Below, in pieces: positions 49,015 through 63,077 of a stretch of DNA of 64,000 nucleotides; within the stretch, counting starts at the first letter, position 1; each line of letters opens with the position of its first letter. Made by a program: the position numbers and the translations under genes. The notes under the pieces are model-generated. The model saw nothing but the letters and a program-made list of their open reading frames with translations, was not told where the DNA came from and did no database searches. Source of the DNA: Ptiloglossa arizonensis (taxonomy: Eukaryota; Arthropoda; Insecta; Hymenoptera; Colletidae); NCBI RefSeq assembly GCF_051014685.1, contig NW_027478711.1, positions 62,001-126,000 of the forward strand, in the 5' to 3' direction.

Positions 49015-52000
49015 AAAAAATACACATACCGTTGTAATCGGGTGAGTTTCTACTTTCAGACGCCATAGGAATTTTTGGGTTAGGTCAATCCGTTCGCGAG
49101 ATATGGGAGTTTGAAGCCAAGAAATGGTTGAGAAGGCAAGAAATTTTTCGCAATTCTGCTGCTCCAAACGCTTAACCAGAATGGCGTAGGGAAAAAATAC
49201 ACATACCGTTGTAATCGGGCGAGTTTCTACTTTCAGATGCAACAGGAATCTTCGGGTTACGTCAATCCGTTCGCGAGATATGGGAGTTTGAAGCTAAGAA
49301 ATGGTTGAGAAGACAACAAATTTTTCGCACTTCTGCTGCTCCAAACGCTTAACCAGAATGGCCTAGGGAAAAAATACACATACCGTTGTAATCGGGCGAG
49401 TTTCTACTTTCAGATACAATAGGAATTTTTGGGTTAGGTCAATCCGTTCACGAGATATGGGAGTTTGAAGCTAAGAAATGGTTGAGAAGGCAACAAATTT
49501 TTCGCACTTCTGCTGCTCCAAACGCTTAACCAGAATGGCCTAGGGAAAAAATACGCATACCGTTGTAATCGGGCGAGTTTCTACTTTCAGACGCAGCAGG
49601 AATTTTTGGGTTTGTCAATCCGTTCGCGAGATATGGGACTTTGAAGCTAAGAAATGGTTGAGGAGGCAAAAAATTTTTCGCAATTCTGCTGCTCCAAACG
49701 CTTAACCAGAATGGCCTCGGGAAAAAATACACATACCGCTGTAATGGGGCGAGTTTCTACTTTCAGATGCAATAGGAATTTTTGGGTTAGGTCAATCCGT
49801 TCGCGAGATATGGGAGTTTGAAGCCAAGAAATGGTTGAGAAGGCAAAAAATTTTTCGCAATTCTGCTGCTCCAAGCGCTTAACCAGAATGCCCTAGGGAA
49901 AAAATACGCATATCGTTGTAATCGGGCGAGTTCCTACTTTCAGACGCAGCAGGAACTTCTGGGTTTGGTCAATCCGTTCGCGAGATATGGGAGTTTGAAG
50001 CTAAGAAATGGTTGAGAAGACAACAAATTCTTCGCACTTCTGCTGCTCCAAACGCTTAACCAGAATGGCCTAGGGAAAAAATACACATAGCGTTGTAATC
50101 GGGCGAGTTTCTACTTTCAGAAGCAACAGTAATTTTTGGGTTAGGTCAATCCGTTCCCTAGATATGGGAGTTTGAAGCCAAGAAATGGTTGAGAAGGCAA
50201 AAAATTTTCGCAATTCTGCTGCTCCAAACGCTTAACCAGAATGGCCTAGGGAAAAAATACACATACCGTTGTAATCGGGCGAGTTTCTACTTTCAGATGC
50301 AACAGGAATTTTTGGGTTAGGTCAATCCGTTCGCGAGATATGGGAGTTTGAAGCCAAGAAATGGTTGAGAAGGCAAAAAATTTTTCGCACTTCTGCTGCT
50401 CCAAACGCTTAACCAGAACGGCCTAGGGAAAAAATACACATACCGTTGTAATCGGGCGAGTTTCTACTCTCAGATGCAACTGGAATTTTTGAGTTACGTC
50501 AATCCGTTCGCGAGATATGGGAGTTTGAAGCTAAGAAATGGTTGAGAAGACAACAAATTTTTCGCACTTCTGCTGCTCCAAACGCTTAACCAGAATGGCC
50601 TAGGGAAAAAATACGCATACCGTTGTAATCGGGCGAGTTTCCACTTTCAGACGCAGCAGGAATTTTTGGGTTTGGTCAATCCGTTCGCGAAATATGGGAC
50701 TTTGAAGCTAAGAAATTGTTGAGAAGGCAAAAAATTTTTCACAATTCTGCTGCTCCAAACGCTTAACCAGAATGGCCTCGGGAAAAAATACACATACCGT
50801 TGTAATCGGGCGAGTTTCTACTTTCAGATGCAACAGGAATCTTTGGGTTACGTCAATCCGTTCGCGAGATATGGGAGTTTGAAGCTAAGAAATGGTTGAG
50901 AAGACAACAAATTTTTCGCAATTCTGCTGCTCCAAACGCTTAATCAGAATGGCCTAGGGAAAAAATACGCATACCGTTGTAATCGGGAGAGTTTCCACTT
51001 TTAGACGCAGCAGGAATTTTTGGGTTTGGTCAATCCGTTCGCGAAATATGGGACTTTGAAGCTAAGAAATTGTTGAGAAGGCAAAAAATTTTTCGCAATT
51101 CTGCTGCTCCAAACGCTTAACCAGAATGGCCTAGGGAAAAAATACACATAGCGTTGTAATCGGGCGAGTTTCTACTTTCAGAAGCAACAGTAATTTTTGG
51201 GTTAGGTCAATCCGTTCCCGAGATATGGGAGTTTGAAGCCAAGAAATGGTTGAGAAGGCAAAAAATTTTTCGCAATTCTGCTGCTCCAAACGCTTAACCA
51301 GAATGGCCTAGGGAAAAAATACACATACCGTTGTAATCGGGCGAGTTTCTACTTTCAGATGCAACAGGAATTTTTGGGTTAGGTCAATCCGTTCGCGAGA
51401 TATGGGAGTTTGAAGCTAAGAAATGGTTGAGAAGACAACAAATTCTTCGCACTTCTGCTGCTCCAAACGCTTAACCAGAATGGCCTAGGGAAAAAATACA
51501 CATAGCGTTGTAATCGGGCGAGTTTCTACTTTCAGAAGCAACAGTAATTTTTGGGTTATGTCAATCCGTTCCCGAGATATGGGAGTTTGAAGCCAAGAAA
51601 TGGTTGAGAAGGCAAAAAATTTTTCGCAATTCTGCTGCTCCAAACGCTTAACCAGAATGGCCTAGGGAAAAAATACACATACCGTTGTAATCGGGCGAGT
51701 TTCTACTTTCAGATGCAACAGGAATTTTTGGGTTAGGTCAATCCGTTCGCGAGATATGGGAGTTTGAAGCCAAGAAATGGTTGAGAAGGCAAAAAATTTT
51801 TCGCACTTCTGCTGCTCCAAACGCTTAACCAGAACGGCCTAGGGAAAAAATACACATACCGTTGTAATCGGGCGAGTTTCTACTCTCAGATGCAACTGGA
51901 ATTTTTGAGTTACGTCAATCCGTTCGCGAGATATGGGAGTTTGAAGCTAAGAAATGGTTGAGAAGACAACAAATTTTTCGCACTTCTGCTGCTCCAAACG

Positions 52001-53083
52001 CTTAATCAGAATGGCCTAGGGAAAAAATACGCACACCGTTGTAATCGGGAGAGTTTCCACTTTTAGACGCAGCAGGAATTTTTGGGTTTGGTCAATCCGT
52101 TCGCGAAATATGGGACTTTGAAGCTAAGAAATTGTTGAGAAGGCAAAAAATTTTTCGCAATTCTGCTGCTCCAAACGCTTAACCAGAATGGCCTCGGGAA
52201 GAAATACACATACCGTTGTAATGGGGCGAGTTTCTACATTCAGATGCAATAGGAATTTTTGGGTTAGGTCAATCCGTTCGCGAGATATGGGAGTTTGAAG
52301 CCAAGAAATGGTTGAGAAGGCAAAAAATTTTTCGCAATTCTGCTGCTCCAAGCGCTTAACCAGAATGCCCTAGGGAAAAAATACGCATATCGTTGTAATC
52401 GGGCGAGTTCCTACTTTCAGACGCAGCTGGAACTTCTGGGTTTGGACAATCCGTTCGCGAGATATGGGAGTTTGAAGCTAAGAAATGGTTGAGAAGACAA
52501 CAAATTTTTCGCACTTCTGCTGCTCCATACGCTTAACCAGAATGGCCTAGGGAAAAAATACACATACCGTTGTAATCGGGCGAGTTTCTACTTTCAGACG
52601 CAGCAGGAATTTTTGGGTTTGGTCAATCCGTTCGCGAGATATGGGAGTTTGAAGCTAAGAAATGGTTTTGAAGACAACAAATTTTTCGCAATTCTGCTGC
52701 TCCAAATGCTTAACCAGAATGGACTAGGGAAAAAATACACATAGCGTTGTAATCGGGCGAGTTTCTACTTTCAGACGCAACAGGAATTTTTGGGTTGGGT
52801 CAATCCGTTCGCGACATATGGGAGTTTGAAACCAAGAAATGGTTGAGAAGGCAAAAAATTTTTCGGAATTCTGCTGCTCCAAACGCTTAACCAGAATGGC
52901 CTAGGGATAAAATACACATACCGTTGTAATCGGGCGAGTTTCTACTTTCAGATGCAACAGGAATTTTTGGGTTAGGTCAATCCGTTCGCGAGATATGGGA
53001 GTATGAAGCCAAGAAATGGTTGAGAAGGCAAAAAATTTTTCGCACTTCTGCTGCTCCATACGCTTAACCAGAATGGCCTAGGG
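49015..53083 (+). repeat. Transition region with left-family types
   Basis: After a and b (49015, 49192) the units become mixed. T-type units (GCCCTAGGG, then TACGCATATCG and GAGTTCC) return at 49899 and 52376, 2477 bp apart. Units with GAAGCAACAGTAAT occur at 50076, 51137 and 51491. Units with CTCTCAG and CAACTGG occur at 50429 and 51845. AATGGGG units occur at 49722 and 52199. Two 176-bp units lie here: 49546 (TTTGTC for TTTGGTC) and 50076 (short A/T tract). Confidence 0.85.
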
Positions 53084-55739
53084 AAAAAATACACATACCG
53101 TTGTAATCGGGTGAGTTTCTACTTTCAGATGCCATAGGAATTTTTGGGTTAGGTCAATCCGTTCGCGAGATATGGGAGTTTGAAGCCAAGAAATGGTTGA
53201 GAAGGCAAGAAATTTTTCGCAATTCTGCTGCTCCAAACGCTTAACCAGAATGGCGTAGGGAAAAAATACACATACCGTTGTAATCGGGCGAGTTTCTACT
53301 TTCAGATGCAACAGGAATCTTTGGGTTACGTCAATCCGTTCGCGAGATATGGGAGTTTGAAGCTAAGAAATGGTTGAGAAGACAACAAATTTTTCGCACT
53401 TCTGCTGCTCCAAACGCTTAACCAGAATGCCCTAGGGAAAAAATACACATACCGCTGTAGTCGGGCGAGTTTCAACTTTCAGATGCAATAGGAATTTTTG
53501 GGTTAGGTCAATCCGTTCGCGAGATATGGGAGTTTGAAGATAAGAAATGGTTGAGAAGGCAAAAAACTTTTCGCAATTCTGCTGCTCCAAACGCTTAACC
53601 AGAATGGCCTAGGGAAAAAATACACATACCGTTGTAATCGGGCGAGTTTCTACTTTCAGATACAATAGGAGTTTTTGGGTTAGGTCAATCCGTTCGCGAG
53701 ATATGGGAGTTTGAAGCTAAGAAATGGTTGAGAAGGCAAAAAATTTTTCGCAATTCTGCTGCGCCAAACGCTTAACCAGAATGGCCTAGGGAAAAAATAC
53801 ACATACCGTTGTAATCGGGCGAGTTTCTAATTTCAGACGCAGCAGGAACTTCTGAGTTTGGTCAATCCGTTCGCGAGATATGGGAGTTTGAAACTAAGAA
53901 ATGGTGGAGAAGGCAAAAAATTTTTCGCAATTCTGCTGCTCCAAACGCTTAACCAGAATGGCCTAGGGAAAAAATACACATACCGTAGTAATCGGGCGAG
54001 TTTCTACTTTCAGATGCAACAGGAATTTTTGGGTTAGGTCAATCCGTTCGCGAGATATGGGAGTTTGAAGCTAAGAAATGGTTGAGAAGGCAAAAAATTT
54101 TTCGCAATTCTGCTGCGCCAAACGCTTAACCAGAATGCCCTAGGGAAAAAATACACATACCGCTGTAGTCGGGCGAGTTTCAACTTTCAGATGCAATAGG
54201 AATTTTTGGGTTAGGTCAATCCGTTCGCGAGATATGGGAGTTTGAAGATAAGAAATGGTTGAGAAGGCAAAAAATTTTTCGCAATTCTGCTGCGCCAAAC
54301 GCTTAACCAGAATGGCCTAGGGAAAAAATACACATACCGTTGTAATCGGGCGAGTTTCTAATTTCAGACGCAGCAGGAACTTCTGAGTTTGGTCAATCCG
54401 TTCGCGAGATATGGGAGTTTGAAACTAAGAAATGGTGGAGAAGGCAAAAAATTTTTCGCAATTCTGCTGCTCCAAACGCTTAACCAGAATGGCCTAGGGA
54501 TAAAATACACATACCGTTGTAATCGGGCGAGTTTCTACTTTCAGATGCAACAGGAATTTTTGGGTTAGGTCAATCCGTTCGCGAGATATGGGAGTTTGAA
54601 GCCAAGAAATGGTTGAGAAGACAAAAAATTTTTCGCACTTCTGCTGCTCCATACGCTTAGCCAGAATGGCCTAGGGAAAAAATACACATACCGTTGTAAT
54701 CGGGTGAGTTTCTGCTTTCAGATGCCATAGGAATTTTTGGGTTAGGTCAATCCGTTCGCGAGACATGGGACTTTGAAGCCAAGAAATGGTTGAGAAGGCA
54801 AAAAATTGTTCGCAAATCTGCTGCTCCAAACGCTTAACCAGAACGGCCTAGGGAAAAAATACACATAGCGTTGTAATCGGGCGAGTTTCTACTTTCAGAC
54901 GAAACAGGAATTTTTGGGTTGGGTCAATCCGTTCGCGACATATGGGAGTTTGAAACCAAGAAATGGTTGAGAAGGCAAAAAATTTTTCGCAATTCTGCTG
55001 CTCCAAACGCTTAACCAGAATGGCCTAGGGATAAAATACACATACCGTTGTAATCGGGCGGGTTTCTACTTTCAGACGCAGCAGGAAATTCTGGGTTTGG
55101 TCAATCCGTTCGCGAGATATGGGAGTTTGAAACTAAGAAATGGTTGAGAAGACAACAAATTTTTCGCACTTCTGCTGCTCCAAACGCTTAACCAGAATGG
55201 CCTAGGGAAAAAGTACACACACCGTTGTAATCGGGCGAGTTTCTACTTTCAGATACAATAGGGATTTTTGGGTTAGGTCAATCCGTTCGCGAGATATGAC
55301 AGTTTGAAAACAAGAAATGGTTGAGAAGGCAAAAAAATTTTCGCAATTCTGCTGCTCCAAACGCTTAACCAGAATGGCCTAGGGAAAAAATACACATACC
55401 GTAGTAATCGGGCGAGTTTCTACTTTCAGACGCAATAGGAATTTTTGGGTTAGGTCAATCCGTTCGCGTGATATGGGAGTTTGAAGCCAAGAAATGGTTG
55501 AGAAGGCAAATCATTTTTCGCAATTCTGCTGCTCCAAACGCTTAACCAGAATGGCCTAGGGAAAAAATACGCATATCGTTATAATCGTGCGAGTTTCTAC
55601 TTTCAGACGCAGCAGGAATTTTTGGGTTTGGTCAATCCGTTCGCGAGATATGGGACATTGAAGCCAAGAAATGGTTGAGAAGACAACAAATTTTTCGCAC
55701 TTCTGCTGCTCCAAACGCTTAACCAGAATGGCCTAGGGA
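53084..55739 (+). repeat. Heterogeneous array with 3- and 4-unit local duplications
   Basis: It opens with an a-b pair, then a k-like unit (CCGCTGTAGTCGGG, GAAGATAAG) at 53438 that recurs at 54146, four units later. A unit with TTCTAATTTCAG and TTCTGAGTTTGG recurs three units apart (53828 and 54359), together with TGGTGGAGAAGG. The boundary GGGATAAAATAC is scattered (near 52910, 54499, 55030). Confidence 0.85.
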
Positions 55740-57860
55740 AAAAATACACATACCGTTGTAATCGGGCGAGTTTCTACTTTCAGATGCAATAGGAATTTTT
55801 GGGTTAGGTCAGTCCGTTCGCGAGATATGGGACTTTGAAGCCAAGAAATGGTTGAGATGGCAAACAATTTTTCGCAATTCTGCTGCTCCAAACGCTTAAC
55901 TAGAACGGCCTAGGGAAAAAATACAAATACCGCTGTAATCGGGCGAGTTTCTACTTTCAGATGCAATAGGAATTTTTGGGTTAGGTCAATCCGTTCGCGA
56001 GATATGGAAGTTTGAAGACAAGAAATGGTTGTGAAGGCAAAAAATTTTCCCAATTCTGCTGCTCCAAACGCTTAACCACAATGGCCTAGGGAAAAAATAC
56101 ACATACCGTTGTAACCGGGCGAGTTTCTACTTTCAGACGCAACAGGAATTTTTGGGTTACGTCAATCCGTTCGCGAGATATGGGAGTTTGAAGCTAAGAA
56201 ATGGTTGAGAAGACAACAAATTTTTCGCACTTCTGCTGCTCCAAACGCTTAACCAGAATGGCCTAGGGAAAAAATACACATACCGTTGTAATCGGGTGAG
56301 TTTCTACTTTCAGATGCAATAGGAATTTTTGGGTTAGGTCAATCCGTTCGCGAGATATGGGAGTTTGAAGCCAAGAAATGGTTGAGAAGACAAAAAATTT
56401 TTCGCACTTCTGCTGCTCCATACGCTTAACCAGAATGGCCTAGGGAAAAAATACACATACCGTTGTAATCGGGTGAGTTTCTACTTTCAGATGCCATATG
56501 AATTTATGGGTTAGGTCAATCCGTTCGCGAGACATGGGACTTTGAAGCCAAGAAATGGTTGAGAAGACAACAAATTTTTCGCACTTCTGCTGCTCCAAAC
56601 GCTTAACCAGAATGGCCTAGGGAAAAAATACACATACCGTTGTAACCGGGCGAGTTTCTACTTTCAGACGCAACAGGAATTTTTGGGTTAGGTCAATCCG
56701 TTCGCGAGATATGGGAGTTTGAAGCCAAGAAATGGTTGAGAAGACAACAAATTTTTCGCAATTCTGCTGCTCCAAACGCTTAACCAGAATGGCCTAGGGA
56801 AAAAATACACATGCCGTTGTAACCGGGCGAGTTTCTACTTTCAGACGCAACAGGAATTTTTGGGTTAGGTCAATCCGTTCGCGAGATATGGGAGTTTGAA
56901 GCCAAGAAATGGTTGAGAAGACAAAAAATTTTTCGCACTTCTGCTGCTCCATACGCTTAACCAGAATGGCCTAGGGAAAAAATACACATACCGTTGTAAT
57001 CGGGTGAGTTTCTACTTTCAGATGCCATATGAATTTATGGGTTAGGTCAATCCGTTCGCGAGACATGGGACTTTGAAGCCAAGAAATGGTTGAGAAGGCA
57101 AAAAATTGTTCGCAATTCTGCTGCTCCAAACGCTTAACCAGAACGGCCTAGGGAAAAAATACACATACCGTAGTAATCGGGCGAGTTTCTACTTTCAGAT
57201 GCAATAGGAATTTTTGGCTTAGGTCAATCCGTTCGCGAGGTATGGGAGTTTGAAGACACGAAATGGTTGAGAAGGCAAAAATTTTTTCGCAATTCTGCTG
57301 CTCCAAACGCTTAACCAGAACGGCCTAGGGAAAAAATACACATACCGTTGTAATCGGGCGAGTTTCTACTTTCAGATGCAACAGGAATTTTTGGGTTACG
57401 TCAATCCGTTCGCGAGATATGGGAGTTTGAAGCTAAGAAATGGTTGAGAAGACAACAAATTTTTCGCACTTCTGCTGCTCCAAACGCTTAACCAGAATGG
57501 CCTAGGGAAAAAATACACATACCGTTGTAATCGGGTGAGTTTCTACTTTCAGATGCAATAGGAATTTTTGGGTTAGGTCAGTCCGTTCGCGAGATATGGG
57601 ACTTTGAAGCCAAGAAATGGTTGAGATGGCAAACAATTTTTCGCAATTCTGCTGCTCCAAACGCTTAACCAGAACGGCCTAGGGAAAAAATACAAATATC
57701 GCTGTAATCGGGCGAGTTTCTACTTTCAGATGCAATAGGAATTTTTGGGTTAGGTCAATCCGTTCGCGAGATATGGAAGTTTGAAGACAAGAAATGGTTG
57801 TGAAGGCAAAAAATTTTCCCAATTCTGCTGCTCCAAACGCTTAACCACAATGGCCTAGGG
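55740..57860 (+). repeat. 10-unit local duplication in the right flank
   Basis: A pair of units marked by TTGAGATGGCAAACAAT and then by GGTTGTGAAGG with TTTTCCCAATTC occurs near 55740-56091 and again near 57509-57860, 1769 bp apart. Both copies of the second unit are 176 bp. Between them GATGCCATATGAATTTATGG occurs at 56490 and 57021, three units apart. Confidence 0.85.
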
Positions 57861-60800
57861 AAAAAATACACATATCGTTGTAATCGGGCGGGTTTCTACT
57901 TTCAGATGCAATAGGAATTTTTGGGTTAGGTCAATCCGTTCGCGAGATATGGGAGTTTGAAGCTAAGAAATGGTTGAGAAGACAACAAATTTTTCGCACT
58001 TCTGCTGCTCCAAACGCTTAACCAGAATGGCCTAGGGAAAAAATACACATACCGTTGTAACCGGGCGAGTTTCTACTTTCAGACGCAACAGGAATTTTTG
58101 GGTTAGGTCAATCCGTTCGCGAGATATGAGAGTTTGAAGCCAAGAAATGGTTGAGAAGACAACAAATTTTTCGCAATTCTGCTGCTCCAAACGCTTAACC
58201 AGAATGGCCTAGGGAAAAAATACACATGCCGTTGTAACCGGGCGAGTTTCTACTTTCAGACGCAACAGGAATTTTTGGGTTAGGTCAATCCGTTCGCGAG
58301 ATATGGGAGTTTGAAGCCAAGAAATGGTTGAGAAGGCAAAAAATTTTTCGCAATTCTGTTGCTCCAAACGCTTAACCAGATTGGCCTAGAGAAAAAATAC
58401 ACATACCGTTGTAATCGGGCGAGTTTCTACTTTCAGATGCAACAGGAATTTTTGGGTTACGTCAATCCGTTCGCGAGATATAGGAGTTTGAAGCTAAGAA
58501 ATGGTTGAGAAGACAACAAATTTTTCGCACTTCTGCTGCTCCAAACGCTTAACCAGAATGGCCTAGGGAAAAAATACACATAGCGTTGTAATCGGGCGAG
58601 TTTCTACTTTCAGAAGCAATAGGAATTTTTGGGTTAGGTCAATCCGTTCGCGAGATATGGGAGTTTGAACACAAGAAATGGTTGAGAAGGCAAAAAATTT
58701 TTCGCAATTCTGCTGCTCCAAACGCTTAACCAGAATGGCCTAGGGAAAAAATACACATACCGCTGTAATCGGGCGAGTTTCTACTTTCAGAAGCAATAGG
58801 AATTTTTGGGTTAGGTCAATCCGTTCGCGAGATATGGGAGTTTGAACACAAGAAATGGTTGAGAAGGCAAAAAATTTTTCGCAATTCTGCTGCTCCGAAC
58901 GCTTAACCAGAATGGCCTAGGGAAAAAATACACATACCGTTGTAATCGGGCGAGTTTCTACTTTCAGATGCAATAGGAATTTTTGGGTTAGGTCAATCCG
59001 TTCGCGAGATATGGGAGTTTGAAGCCAAGAAATGGTTGAGACGGCAAAAAATTTTTCGCAATTCTGCTGCTCCTAACGCTTAACCAGAATGGCCTAGGGA
59101 AAAAATACACATACCGTTGTAATCGGGCGAGTTTCTACTTTCAGATGCAACAGGAATTTTTGGGTGACGTCAATCCGTTCGCGAGATTTGGGAGTTTGAA
59201 GCTAAGAAATGGTTGAGAACACAACAAATTTTTCGCACTTCTGCTGCTCCAAACGCTTAACCAGAATGGCCTAGGGAAAAAATACACATACCGTTGTAAT
59301 CGGGCGAGTTTCTACTTTCAGATGCAATAGGAATTTTTGGGTTAGGTCGATCCGTTCGCGAGATATGGGAGTTTGAAGACAAGAAATGGTTGAGAAGGCA
59401 AAAAATTTTTCACAATTCTGCTGCTCCAAACGCTTAACCAGAATGGCCTAGGGAAAAAATACACATACCGTTGTAACCGGGCGAGTTTCTACTTTCAGAC
59501 GCAACAGGAATTTTTGGGTTAGGTCAATCCGTTCGCGAGATATGGGAGTTTGAAGCCAAGAAATGGTTGAGAAGACAACAAATTTTTCGCAATTCTGCTG
59601 CTCCAAACGCTTAACCAGAATGGCCTAGGGAAAAAATACACATGCCGTTGTAACCGGGCGAGTTTCTACTTTCAGACGCAACAGGAATTTTTGGGTTAGG
59701 TCAATCCGTTCGCGAGATATGGGAGTTTGAACACAAGAAATGGTTGAGAAGGCAAAAAATTTTTCGCAATTCTGCTGCTCCGAACGCTTAACCAGAACGG
59801 CCTAGGGAAAAAATACACATACCGTTGTAATCGGGCGAGTTTCTACTTTCAGATGCAACAGGAATTTTTGGGTGACGTCAATCCGTTCGCGAGATTTGGG
59901 AGTTTGAAGCTAAGAAATGGTTGAGAACACAACAAATTTTTCGCACTTCTGCTGCTCCAAACGATTAACCAGAATGGCCTAGGGAAAAAATACACATACC
60001 GTTGTAATCGGGCGAGTTTCTACTTTCAGATGCAATAGGAATTTTTGGGTTAGGTCGATCCGTTCGCGAGATATGGGAGTTTGAAGACAAGAAATGGTTG
60101 AGAAGGCAAAAAATTTTTCACAATTCTGCTGCTCCAAACGCTTAACCAGAATGGCCTAGGGAAAAAATACACATAGCGTTGTAATCGGGCGTGTTTCTAC
60201 TTTCAGACGCAACAGGAATTTTTGGGTTAGGTCAATCCGTTCGCGTGATATGGGAGTTTGAAGACAAGAAATGGTTGAGAAGGCAAAAAATTTTTCGCAA
60301 TTCTGCTGTTCCAAACACTTAACCAGAATGGACTAGGGAAAAAATACACATACCGTTGTAATCGGGCGAGTTTCTACTTTCAGATGCAATACGAATTTTT
60401 GGGTTAGGTCAATCCGTTCGCGAGATATGGGAGTTTGAAGCTAAGAAATGGTTGAGAAGACAACAAATTTTTCGCACTTCTGCTGCTCCAAACGCTTAAC
60501 CAGAATGGCCTAGGGAAAAAATACACATACCGTTGTAACCGGGCGAGTTTCTACTTTCAGACGCAACAGGAATTTTTGGGTTAGGTCAATCCGTTCGCGA
60601 GATATGGGAGTTTGAAGCCAAGAAATGGTTGAGAAGGCAAAAAATTATTCGCAATTCTGCTGCTCCAAACGCTTAACCAGAATTGCCTAGGGAAAAAATA
60701 CACATACCGTTGTAATCGGGCGAGTTTCTACTTTCAGATGCAATAGGAATTTTTGGGTTAGGTCAATCCGTTCGCGAGATATGGGAGTTTGAAGACAAGA

Positions 60801-63077
60801 AATGGTTGAGAAGGCAAAAAATTTTTCGCTATTCTGCTGCTCCAAACGCTTAACCAGAATGGCCTAGGGGAAAAACACACATACCTTTGTAATCGGGCGA
60901 GTGTCTACTTTCAGATGCAACAGGAATTTTTGGGTTACGTCAATCCGTTCGCGAGATATGGGAGTTTGAAGCTAAGAAATGGTTGAGAAGACAACAAATT
61001 TTTCGCACTTCTGCTGCTCCAAACGCTTAACCAGAATGGCCTAGGGAAAAAATACACATACCGTTGTAATCGGGCGAGTTTCTACTTTCAGATGCAATAG
61101 GAATTTTTGGGTTAGGTCAATCCGTTCGCGAGATATGGGACTTTGAAGCCAAGAAATGGTTGAGATGGCAAACAATTTTTCGCAATTCTGCTGCTCCAAA
61201 CGCTTAACCAGAACGGCCTATGGAAAAAATACAAATACCGTTGTAATCGGGCGAGTTTCTACTTTCAGATGCAACAGGAATTTTTGGGTTAAGTCAATCC
61301 GTTCGCGAGATATGGGAGTTTGAAGCCAAGAAATGGTTGAGAAGGCAAAAAATTTTCGCAATTCTGCTGCTCCAAACGCTTAACCAGAATGGCCTAGGGA
61401 AAAAATACACATACCGTTGTAATCGGGCGAGTTTCTACTTTCAGATGCAATAGGAATTTTTGGGTTAGGTCAATCCGTTCGCGAGATATGGGAGTTTGAA
61501 GCTAAGAAATGGTTGAGAAGACAACAAATTTTTCGCACTTCTGCTGCTCCAAACGCTTAACCAGAATGGCCTAGGGAAAAAATACACATGCCGTTGTAAC
61601 CGGGCGAGTTTCTACTTTCAGACGCAACAGGAATTTTTGGGTTAGGTCAATCCGTTCGCGAGATATGGGAGTTTGAAGCCAAGAAATGGTTGAGAAGGCA
61701 AAAAATTTTTCGCAATTCTGTTGCTCCAAACGCTTAACCAGAATGGCCTAGAGAAAAAATACACATACCGTTGTAATCGGGCGAGTTTCTACTTTCAGAT
61801 GCAATAGGAATTTTTGGGTTAGGTCAATCCGTTCGCGAGATATGGGAGTTTGAAGCCAAGAAATAGTAGAGAAGGCAAAAAATTTTTCACAATTCTGCTG
61901 CTCCAAACGCTTAACCAGAATGGCCTAGGGAAAAAATACACATACCGTTGTAATCGGGCGAGTTTCTACTTTCAGATACAATAGGAATTTTTAGGTTAGG
62001 TCAATCCGTTCGCGAGATATGGGAGTTTGAAGACAAGAAATGGTTGAGAAGGCAAAAAATTTTTCGCAATTCTGCTGCTCCGAACGCTTAACCAGAATGG
62101 CCTAGGAAAAAAATACACATACCGTTGTAATCGGGCGAGTTTCTACTTTCAGACGCAGCAGGAACGTCTGGGTTTGGTCAATCCGTTCGCGAGATATAGG
62201 AGTTTGAAGCTAAGAAATGGTTGAGAAGACAACAAATTTTTCGCACTTCTGCTGCTCCAAACGCTTAACCAGAATGGCCTAGGGAAAAAATACACATAGC
62301 GTTGTAATCGGGCGAGTTTCTACTTACAGAAGCAATAGGAATTTTTGGGTTAGGTCAATCCGTTCGCGAGATATGGGAGTTTGAACACAAGAAATGGTTG
62401 AGAAGGCAAAAAATTTTTCGCAATTCTGCTGCTCCAAACGCTTAACCAGAATGGCCTAGGGAAAAAATACACATACCGTTGTAATCGGGCGAGTTTCTAC
62501 TTTCAGAAGCAATAGGAATTTTTGGGTGACGTCAATCCGTTCGCGAGATTTGGGAGTTTGAAGCTAAGAAATGGTTGAGAACACAACAAATTTTTCGCAC
62601 TTCTGCTGCTCCAAACGCTTAATCAGAATGGCCTAGGGAAAAAATACACATACCGTTGTAATCGGGCGAGTTTCTACTTTCAGATACAATAGGAATTTTT
62701 GGGTTAGGTCAATCCGTTCGCGAGATATGGGAGTTTGAAGACAAGAAATGGTTGAGAAGGCAAAAAATTTTTCACAATTCTGCTGCTCCAAACGCTTAAC
62801 CAGAATGGCCTAGGGAAAAAATACACATAGCGTTGTAATCGGGCGAGTTTCTACTTTCAGACGCAACAGGAATTTTTGGGTTAGGTCAATCCGTTCGCGT
62901 GATATGGGAGTTTGAAGACAAGAAATGGTTGAGAAGGCAAAAAATTTTTCGCAATTCTGCTGCTCCAAACGCTTAACCAGAATGGCCTAGGGATAAAATA
63001 CACATACCGTTGTAATCGGGCGGGTTTCTACTTTCAGATGCAACAGGAATTTTTGGGTTAGGTCAATCCGTTCGCGA
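57861..63077 (+). repeat. Heterogeneous right-flank units
   Basis: These are mostly single, diverged units without a stable long period. Recurrent markers are GTAACCGGGCGAG, GAACACAAG with GAAGCAATAGG (58571, 58748 and again near 62286), TGACGTCA units (three), CGTGATATGGG and GATTTGGG. One 176-bp unit lies at 61224-61399. Units with A-type and B-type right halves often alternate. Confidence 0.82.

Noticed and set aside
49526..49874. Overlapping reverse frames of 68 and 75 codons
   Set aside because: These are two frames of the same satellite units, caused by a 1-bp loss at about 49613 and a CCTCGGG boundary.
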